Source: JADLBR01 sp964651705
GTDB taxonomy: Bacteria; Verrucomicrobiota; Verrucomicrobiia; JADLBR01
Assembly: GCA_964651705.1 (NCBI GenBank)
Contig: CAZYWZ010000017.1
Location: 18,848 to 82,847, forward strand
DNA length: 64,000 bases
Direction: 5' to 3'
The notes under the pieces are model-generated. The model was given only the letters and a program-made list of their open reading frames with translations, made no database searches and was not told the DNA's origin. Numbering within the stretch: the first letter of the stretch is position 1; the number at the start of each line of letters is the position of its first letter. The position numbers and the translations under genes were made by a program. Shown one piece after another: positions 23,846 to 30,566 of this stretch.

Positions 23846-24837
23846 TGGCAGTCGTCCGTTGGTTCGAGACGGCAGGCGAGGGAGCGTGGCAACCGGCGCC
23901 GGAACTGCCCACGCCCGAGGCATCTGCCTCGCCCGACGAACATCCCGATGCCCGGCTTGCCGTGCTTGGCGATGACGGCATGGCCGTCGCGCACGCGGCG
24001 CTGTGGTGGAGGGATGTGCCGCCGTGGCCGGGCGGGCGCCTCGGCTGCATCGGCGGCTTCGCGGCGCGCGGCGAAACGGTGGCGCGCCAACTGCTCGAGG
24101 CGGCGTGCGCCCGCCTCGCCGAAGAGGGCTGTTCGGTGGCAGTGGGGCCCATGAATGGCAACACGTGGCGGCGGCATCGATTCGTGACGTGGCCGGGCGA
24201 GAGGCCGCCCTTCTTTCTGGAGCCGTGGAATCCGCCGGGGTATCCGGACTGGTGGTGGGACGCGGGCTTCGCGGTGCTCTCGGAGTACAGCTCGTCGCGC
24301 GTTCCCTTGGCCCAAGGGGGCGAGGACCTCGGCGCGATCCGGGCGCGCTTGTCGCGCGCGGGGATCTCGATCCGGCCGATCTACCCGGAACGATTCGAGG
24401 AAGAATTGCGCGCCATCCATCGGTTGAGCCTGATGGCATTCGCGAGGAACTTCCTCTACACGCCGCTCGACGCGGCCTCGTTTGTCGCTCAATACGCCAG
24501 GGTGCGGTCCCTGATGCGGCCCGAATTCGTGCGCCTCGCCGAGGCGGAGGGAGAACTCCGGGGCTTCGTTTTCGCCATTCCGGACCCGAACGCCGCGGGC
24601 GGCGACCCCGGGGATGTGATCGTCAAGACGCTGGCGGTCCAGCCGGGGCGGCGATTCGCCGGACTCGGCAGCGTGCTGGTGGACGATGTCGTTGGCGCGG
24701 CGAGGGAGGCGGGCTTCCGCTTCGCGATCTACGCCCTGCAGCATGACTCGAACCGTTCGCGCCGCATCACCGAGCGCCACGCGGGCGCCTTGCTCCGGCG
24801 ATATGCCCTGTTCTCCAGGGCGCTGGTGCGACCATGA
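23845..24837 (+). CDS. GNAT-fold N-acyltransferase (YghO-like)
   Basis: 330 residues, soluble. The pattern of the YghO-type tandem GNAT proteins is present: CSVAVGPMNGNTWRRHRF, then PFFLEPWNPPGYPDWWWDAG near 123-141, and a C-terminal GNAT core with VIVKTLAVQPGRRFAGLGSV and a final beta strand FRFAIYALQHDSNRSRR. GNAT enzymes move an acyl group from a thioester to an amine; these proteins often sit beside unusual lipid genes. Start and previous stop overlap (TGATG) with GGGGAGG just upstream. A sensible but unproved idea is that it acylates the amino group left by the BtaA-like enzyme, using acyl groups activated by the next gene. Confidence 0.75.
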   Translation: MAVVRWFETAGEGAWQPAPELPTPEASASPDEHPDARLAVLGDDGMAVAHAALWWRDVPPWPGGRLGCIGGFAARGETVARQLLEAACARLAEEGCSVAVGPMNGNTWRRHRFVTWPGERPPFFLEPWNPPGYPDWWWDAGFAVLSEYSSSRVPLAQGGEDLGAIRARLSRAGISIRPIYPERFEEELRAIHRLSLMAFARNFLYTPLDAASFVAQYARVRSLMRPEFVRLAEAEGELRGFVFAIPDPNAAGGDPGDVIVKTLAVQPGRRFAGLGSVLVDDVVGAAREAGFRFAIYALQHDSNRSRRITERHAGALLRRYALFSRALVRP

Positions 24838-26381
24838 ACCTCGCGGGGATTCTGCGTGAGCATGCCGTGGCGCGACCGCGCCAGCCGGCCCTGTGTGAGG
24901 CGACCGGGGCGATCGACTTCGCGACGCTCGCCGACCGTGTCGCACGCGGGGCGTCCCTGTTACGGCGGGCGGGCATCGAGGCGGGTGATCGGATGCTGGT
25001 CTTCCACCCGGTGGCGATCCCCCTCTACGAGGTCCTTCTGGCCGCCTTCCACGCGGGCGTCACGATCGTCCTTGCCGACCCTTCCGGCGGACGCGCTTTC
25101 CTCGACGCCGCCTGTCGCCGGACGCGCCCCAAGGCCTTCTTCGGCTCGCACAAGGCCCACCTGCTTCGCGTGATGGTGCCGGCCATCGGGCGGATACCGA
25201 TCGCCTTCCACTCATCCGGCTGGTCCCCGCTCTCCCGATCCTGGGAACGCTTGACGCGAGAGGGTGCGGTGCCCTTGTGTGAAGTCGATGATACCCACCC
25301 GGCCCTGATCACGTTCACAAGCGGTAGCACGGGAGTCCCGAAAGCCGCGCTCCGGACGCACGGATTCCTATTGGCCCAGCACGCGGCGATCGCCCAAGCG
25401 CTGGGGCTCCGGCCCGGTGAATGCGATCTCATCACGCTGCCGGTCTTTGCCCTGGCCAACCTCGCCTCGGGTGTCACCAGCGTCCTAGCCGACTGCGATC
25501 TCGGGCGGCCCGCCGAAGCCCAGCCGGAACGCATCCGCCGCCAATCCGCCCGATGGGATCCGAAACGCTGCGCGGCCTCACCCGCCTTCTTCGAGGCATT
25601 GCTGCGCCAACCGGATGGACTACCGGAGTTCGATTCGGTCTTCACCGGTGGCGCCCCGGTGTTCCCCGACCTCATGGATCGCCTGGCCGCGGCGCGGCCC
25701 GGCGTGCGCGTTGTCGCGGTCTACGGTTCGACCGAGGCCGAACCGATCGCCGAGATCGACCTCGCCAAGCTGGGGCCCGCAGAACGCGAGCGCACCGCTG
25801 GCGGCGGCGGCCTGCCCGCAGGTCCTCCGGTCCAGGGCTTGGATGTCGCCATTCTCCCAGATTGTTGGGGTCGACCGATCCGACCCCTGACCGCCGAGGC
25901 GTTCGACGCACTCAGGCTGGAGACCGATCGAGCAGGGGAGATCGTGGTCAGCGGCCCGCAGGTCCTCCCCGGATATCTGGACAGCTTGGGTGACGAAGAA
26001 ACCAAGCTGCGCGTCGGGGATCGGATCTGGCACCGCACCGGCGACGCGGGTTGCCTCGATGCCGCCGGTCGCCTGTGGCTGCTGGGCCGATGCGCCGCGA
26101 AACACCTTCGGGGCGATGGAAAGACCATCTATCCTTTCTCCATCGAGGCGGCCGCGCGAGTGCGTTTTCCCGGGCTCAAGTGCGCGGCGATCTCCCTCTC
26201 GGGCAGCCTGACCTTGGTCGCCGAGGGTGACATGCCCGAGGGCCTGGACGCCTTCGCGCACGCGATGGATTGCGATGACCTGCGATCGATCCCCAGGCTC
26301 CCGATGGATCGCCGCCATCAGGCGAAGATCGATTATCCGGCCCTGCGCGCGACACTGGCGAAGTACGGGAACCACGGATAA
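24834..26381 (+). CDS. AMP-dependent acid ligase, OleC-like
   Basis: 515 residues of the ANL adenylating superfamily. Motifs in order: A3 ITFTSGSTGVPKAALRT (160-175), A5 VAVYGSTEAEPIAEID, A7 RIWHRTGDAGCLDAAG, and A10 PMDRRHQAKIDYPAL with the catalytic Lys498. GGAPVFPD together with YGSTEAEP and RRHQAKID is the pattern of OleC-type enzymes, which adenylate beta-hydroxy acids in long-chain olefin synthesis. OleA, OleB and OleD are not in the window, so a different acid is probably used. It overlaps the GNAT stop (ATGA). It probably supplies an activated acyl group for the operon's product. Confidence 0.85.
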   Translation: MNLAGILREHAVARPRQPALCEATGAIDFATLADRVARGASLLRRAGIEAGDRMLVFHPVAIPLYEVLLAAFHAGVTIVLADPSGGRAFLDAACRRTRPKAFFGSHKAHLLRVMVPAIGRIPIAFHSSGWSPLSRSWERLTREGAVPLCEVDDTHPALITFTSGSTGVPKAALRTHGFLLAQHAAIAQALGLRPGECDLITLPVFALANLASGVTSVLADCDLGRPAEAQPERIRRQSARWDPKRCAASPAFFEALLRQPDGLPEFDSVFTGGAPVFPDLMDRLAAARPGVRVVAVYGSTEAEPIAEIDLAKLGPAERERTAGGGGLPAGPPVQGLDVAILPDCWGRPIRPLTAEAFDALRLETDRAGEIVVSGPQVLPGYLDSLGDEETKLRVGDRIWHRTGDAGCLDAAGRLWLLGRCAAKHLRGDGKTIYPFSIEAAARVRFPGLKCAAISLSGSLTLVAEGDMPEGLDAFAHAMDCDDLRSIPRLPMDRRHQAKIDYPALRATLAKYGNHG

Positions 26382-26387
26382 GATATT

Positions 26388-27131
26388 TTGAAACCGATCA
26401 AGAGGATCCACCTCCTCCTGCTGGTGCTCGCGCTTGTGCTCATGGCTTTGCCATTCAAGAAGAAGATCCGCCAGGCGCTTTCGCCCCTGGGGCACGCCGT
26501 CGATGGAAGAGCGACCGTCGCCGATCGGGTCCGGCAATACGGCGCGGCGGCTCGCGAGCGGATGCGGCCTCACTTCGACGCCGCAGGAGTGCGCTATCCT
26601 CCCGCGGAGATCGCCCTTGTTGGATTGAAGGATGAAGAGGTGCTCGAAGTCTGGGCCAGGAATGAGGCGGGCGTTCGTTTCTCGCGCATCCGGACGTATC
26701 CGATCCTGGGCACGAGCGGACGCCTGGGCCCCAAACTTCGGGAGGGAGACATGCAGATCCCTGAAGGGATCTACGCAATTGAATCCCTCAATCCCAACAG
26801 CGCATTCCACCTGTCCCTGCGACTCAACTATCCCAATGCTTTCGACCTGAAACACGCCAGCGGAGACGGGCGGAATTCCCCCGGCAGTGACATCATGATA
26901 CACGGCGCAGATTGCTCGGTCGGATGCCTCGCCATGGGCGACCCGGTGGCCGAGGACCTGTTCGTCCTTGCGGCCGACACCGGCCTTCGGAACATCAAGG
27001 TCATCCTCGCGCCCGTTGATCTGCGAATCAGGGAGTTCCCAAGAATGCCCGACGCAATACCCGCGTGGCTTGACGAACTGTATGCCACCATCCGCGGAGA
27101 GCTCAAGCCCCTGACTTTGGGAAAGGAATGA
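26388..27131 (+). CDS. L,D-transpeptidase catalytic domain protein (YafK/ErfK type)
   Basis: 247 residues with an N-terminal signal anchor (IHLLLLVLALVLMALPFKKK). The YkuD domain has the YafK pattern: EGDMQIPEGIYAIESLNPNS, SLRLNYPNAFD, then SDIMIHG and CSVGCLAMGD with catalytic His172 and Cys180. Such enzymes make or break links at peptidoglycan meso-DAP residues; E. coli DpaA (YafK) releases Braun lipoprotein from peptidoglycan. TTG 26388, seven bases after the ligase gene, is the only start that keeps the signal anchor; no strong ribosome-binding site is seen. Its place here suggests the operon's product acts at, or is attached to, the cell wall, but it may simply be a passenger. Confidence 0.85.
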   Translation: MKPIKRIHLLLLVLALVLMALPFKKKIRQALSPLGHAVDGRATVADRVRQYGAAARERMRPHFDAAGVRYPPAEIALVGLKDEEVLEVWARNEAGVRFSRIRTYPILGTSGRLGPKLREGDMQIPEGIYAIESLNPNSAFHLSLRLNYPNAFDLKHASGDGRNSPGSDIMIHGADCSVGCLAMGDPVAEDLFVLAADTGLRNIKVILAPVDLRIREFPRMPDAIPAWLDELYATIRGELKPLTLGKE

Positions 27132-27979
27132 CGCTCCCTCCCTCCAATCGGTTTGTCATGGGACCGGTGCCGAAGATCGCTCGCCGATGCCCGAAAGGCC
27201 TGTTCGCGCTCGTCGTCGCGGGGATCGTCGCGATGAACGCGATGGCCTATCGGCACGCGCACGCCATGATGCATTTCGGCGGGGGAACGGTGCGGACGAA
27301 CAAGCCGGAGAAGCTACACCCCGCAGAGAAGATCCGCGTGCTGATCTGCGGGGTGACCGTTCCGAGGCCTCGGTCGCAATTGGGACTCTCGGCGCTCGGC
27401 CCGCAGTGCCGTGCCCTCACAATCCCGTGCGACAACGGGGTTCGATTGGGGGCGTGGTATTGTCTTGGGTCCTCCGATAGCCCCCTGGTGATCTTGTTTC
27501 ACGGGTACGCCGGGGATAAGACGAGCACGCTGCGGGAGGCGAGCGCGTTTCTGGAGCTTGGCCTTTCGGTCTTGCTGGTGGACTTTCGCGGGTCGGGGGA
27601 CTCTTCGGAATCGTATACGACCATCGGTTACCGAGAGGCAGAGGACGTGGCTGCCGCCGTCGCCTATGCCCGCGCCAATCTACCCCATCCCCGGGTGATC
27701 CTTTATGGGCAATCGATGGGCGCGGCGGCGGTCTTGAGGGCCGTGGATGCGTGCGGCGTCCGGCCCGATGCGATCATCGTGGAGGCGGTGTTTGATCGGA
27801 TGCTGCACACGGTGAGGCACCGCTTCGAGGCGATGGGGTTCCCGCCGTTTCCGGGGGCCTTATGCTTCCTTCCACATGCGTCACGGAGTCGACCCTCCCT
27901 ACGAGAGGCGGCAGCTTTATGCATCCCAATGCGGTGGTTTTATGCTTCCAGTCACAGTGGTGTACGGCCGAGACGGTGA
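27128..27979 (+). pseudogene. Alpha/beta hydrolase, truncated after about residue 244
   Basis: 283 residues in the open frame, of which about 244 look native. There is an N-terminal membrane anchor (LFALVVAGIVAMNAMAY), an oxyanion/HG motif LVILFHGYAGDKTSTL, then VLLVDFRGSGDSS and the nucleophile elbow LYGQSMGAAAV (Ser196). The catalytic Asp and His, normally 70-110 residues later, are missing: after FPPFPGALC near 27860 the sequence no longer resembles the fold. It is therefore probably inactive unless the hybrid tail folds. ATG overlaps the transpeptidase stop (ATGA). Break-point DNA contains short direct repeats (TTATGCTTCC at about 27862 and 27940). Confidence 0.65.
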
Positions 27980-28369
27980 AGGCCGTCCGCCGCCGGGTGC
28001 GGGCGATGCTGAAATTGCCGAAGGAGGTACCGGTCCACCTGGTGGATTTCGGCGGTACCGCCCAGGGGGATGACGTTCCGGAGGAGACCAAAGAGGAAGT
28101 CGTGCACTACCGGCACATCTATTTCAAGCTGCCCCTGGAGGGCGTGCGGTTTCACTGGCGGTTCCGGGATCGGCCCCGATTCGACCGGCGTTCTGGCGGC
28201 GGGGCAATACCATGCGAAGAGTCCGTTCAAGAGGCACTTCTTCCCCTGGGAGGAGGATGAGCCGCAGGCCTTCTTGTCGGACTGGGGCGAGAAATGGCCG
28301 CTGAAGGTCACCGGAAACAAGGGATGGATGGATGAGCGTAAAGCGCAGCCCGGAGGATCGCCACCTTAG
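27919..28369 (+). pseudogene. Frameshifted hypothetical gene fragment
   Basis: A protein-like frame starts MHPNAVVLCFQSQWCTAETV and continues through KLPKEVPVHLVDFGGT and HYRHIYFKLPLEGVRFHWR. Near 28175-28200 the protein-like pattern moves to another frame, reading QYHAKSPFKRHFFPWEEDEP and then FLSDWGEKWPLKVTGNKGW to a stop at 28369. This suggests one frameshift in a gene of about 150 codons. The family is not recognised. It follows the broken hydrolase and starts inside its aberrant tail, so the two may be parts of one rearranged site. Confidence 0.4.
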
Positions 28370-28565
28370 CTAGGCAGTGCGGGGAAAGGACTCTCTGCCG
28401 TAGTCGCCATCTCCCGAAGGCACTTGGTCGAGAAGACCAGCGGCAAGTTGAAGAGACGGACCTGATTTCGACGTGCATCGTTGAAATCGCGGATGCTTGA
28501 AAGGTGGCGTGATCCGCAGCAATGGGGCACGCCGCTGCGGGCTTGGGCGGCGAATCGGCCTGGGT
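28370..28565. other. Intergenic stretch without a supported gene
   Basis: Lies between the decayed fragment and the DUF3999 gene, which run towards each other. A minus-strand frame ending at 28366 reads DFNDARRNQVRLFNLPLVF, somewhat protein-like, but only ~55 codons look natural and I recognise no family. No clear terminator is seen. Confidence 0.4.
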
Positions 28566-30566
28566 TCACGATTTGTTGGAAATGTCCGGGGGCTTCGGCA
28601 ACAGCTTGGCGACCGCCCAGAGCAGGATGAGCACCGCGAGACCGAGCGAGGCCCAGAAGAGGGTGCGCGCCGCGCGGCCTGTGAGGGTGAAGGGCGTGCG
28701 CCGAGACGATACATCGCCTTTGGGCGTGGCGAGTGTAGCGACGTTCGCCCGGGCGGCGAGGAGCCGCTGTGCGGCCAGCTGGATGTCGTAGCGCGGCGCC
28801 GACGCCCGCGGGTTGCCGTAGGCCAGCGTCGCCCCCCCGGTTTCCGACGCCCGGAAGCGCAGGCGGATCACCGGGTAGATGGCCTCCGCGGCGGCGGGCG
28901 CAAAGGCGGCGTTGTCGCCGTGGTCGATCTCCAGAAAGAGCTCGGATGATATCGGCGGCGCCTGCAAGGGGACGGACTGGCGCGGCGATTCGGCGGCGGA
29001 ACGCCGGAACCAGCGAGCGGAGCCAAGTCTTCGCTGCCGGCCTTGGCCGCGGCCATCTTCCACCATCTCGTAGACCACCACATCCCGCTCGAATAGCGGC
29101 TCGTCGACCGTGAAGATCAGTCGCGAGACGGGAATCCCGGCGGCCGGGAGTTTCAGCCGCCAGCGTCCGGCCCGAGGGCGCTTGGGGTCGGGAGCGACGG
29201 CGAGGGGCAGCGGTAGCGAGCGCGAGAGGCGGGTGCGCTCCAGGAGGTACGGGATCTGTCGGTCGCCGCGGGCGAGGCGGATGTCGGCAAGGTCCGGACG
29301 CGCGCCGGCGAGCGCGGCGGGGTCGAGATCGAGGATCTGGGCTCCCGGTTGGTGGATCGCGACGGCGCGCTGGTGTGACCACTCCTTTGGCGAGAAGGCA
29401 CCGGCGAGTTCCGGGATTTCGACCGGGGGCTGCTGTGGCCGGAAGCCGGGGTTTCTTTCCGGGCCGTTCCAGCGGGGCGATATGGCGGGCAGCTTGCGCC
29501 AGTCGTCGGCGAAGGCCGCCACGTCGTAGCGCGGGCTCGGTGCCGAGGGGTGGCCAGAGAGGAGAATGTACCGGCCGGCGGCCTTGGCCAGAAAGGCCAG
29601 ATGGATCGGGCGCAGAAGGACCGAGGCCTCCTTGATCGCGAGCGGCGGGCTGTCGCCGTTATCGATGGAAAGCTCGATACGCGCGTCGGCGATCGGAGCG
29701 GCCAACGACAAGCGCAATTCTTCGAAGTGGCGTCCGCCCGCGAAGCGGAGACGGTTGATGGTTCCAATCAGCCGGGCCGATTCGAAGGCCTCGGCCTCGG
29801 AGACCGAGCGCGAGATGAGGCTCACCCGCCGCGAGAATATCTCGTCTTCTGGATTCAGGACGATCCCGACCACCGGGCGATTGCGGGCGCCGAGGTCCAG
29901 AATCAGGCGCGTCTCCCCGACGCCGGACTCCGCGGAGAGGATCTCGATCGGCTCCGATTCCGGGGGTGGCGCGGGACGCTCGCCGATGACCAGCACGGCC
30001 CGTGAGAACGGCACGGGGCCGCTCTTCGAATCGTCGATGGTGATGCGGATCGAGGAGACGGGCCGGTTGTCCAGATCGAGCGAAAGCTGCCCCGCCCCCG
30101 AAGCATGGCGGAAGATGAGGAGATCAGAGGCGAGCCTGCGCCAGCGCCTTCCTGTATCGGCCACATCGACGGTGGCGCCCTTGACAAAACTTTGCTCGGG
30201 GGTCTCCAGCAGGACGCGCGAAACGGGCTGGGGTTCGGCAAGGTCAATCTCCAGCACCGTGCTTGAGTCCAGCAGTCGCGCCGAGAGCGGCTGGGGCACT
30301 TGGCGGCCCTGGATGGGGGGCTCGGCGTGAAGGATGGCGAACGGGACCTCCCCGCCCGCGGGATCCAGGAGGCGCAGGTCGCCGAGATCGGGGCGCGCGG
30401 CATCCAGGGCGTCTGCGGGAAGCGTGATCTTGGCCGCGCCGGTGGTGGGCATCTCAAAGGCCTGCCGCATCTCCCATGGCGCGGTGTCCAGCGCCGCGGC
30501 CGCAGCGGCCGCCGGGGCAAAGGCGAATGGGATGCAGGCGAGGAGTGCGGCGGGACGCAAGTTCAT
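28566..30566 (-). CDS. DUF3999 family exported membrane-anchored protein
   Basis: 666 residues with a signal peptide (LLACIPFAFAPAAAAAAA), a long beta-rich periplasmic region of repeated domains (for example FEMPTTGAAKITLPADALD and LGDLRLLDPAGGEVPF), and one C-terminal transmembrane helix (TLFWASLGLAVLILLWAVAK). This is the layout of DUF3999, which is usually encoded beside DUF2339, as here. The function is unknown. The start has AAGGAGCTACC directly upstream and overlaps the DUF2339 stop (ATGA), so the two are made together and probably form one envelope complex. Confidence 0.85.
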   Translation of the reverse strand: MNLRPAALLACIPFAFAPAAAAAAALDTAPWEMRQAFEMPTTGAAKITLPADALDAARPDLGDLRLLDPAGGEVPFAILHAEPPIQGRQVPQPLSARLLDSSTVLEIDLAEPQPVSRVLLETPEQSFVKGATVDVADTGRRWRRLASDLLIFRHASGAGQLSLDLDNRPVSSIRITIDDSKSGPVPFSRAVLVIGERPAPPPESEPIEILSAESGVGETRLILDLGARNRPVVGIVLNPEDEIFSRRVSLISRSVSEAEAFESARLIGTINRLRFAGGRHFEELRLSLAAPIADARIELSIDNGDSPPLAIKEASVLLRPIHLAFLAKAAGRYILLSGHPSAPSPRYDVAAFADDWRKLPAISPRWNGPERNPGFRPQQPPVEIPELAGAFSPKEWSHQRAVAIHQPGAQILDLDPAALAGARPDLADIRLARGDRQIPYLLERTRLSRSLPLPLAVAPDPKRPRAGRWRLKLPAAGIPVSRLIFTVDEPLFERDVVVYEMVEDGRGQGRQRRLGSARWFRRSAAESPRQSVPLQAPPISSELFLEIDHGDNAAFAPAAAEAIYPVIRLRFRASETGGATLAYGNPRASAPRYDIQLAAQRLLAARANVATLATPKGDVSSRRTPFTLTGRAARTLFWASLGLAVLILLWAVAKLLPKPPDISNKS

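Noticed and set aside
28366..28530. Minus-strand tail reading DFNDARRNQVRLFNLPLVF
   Set aside because: It looks slightly protein-like but is only ~55 codons, its upstream part is a shadow of the DUF3999 gene, and I recognise no family.
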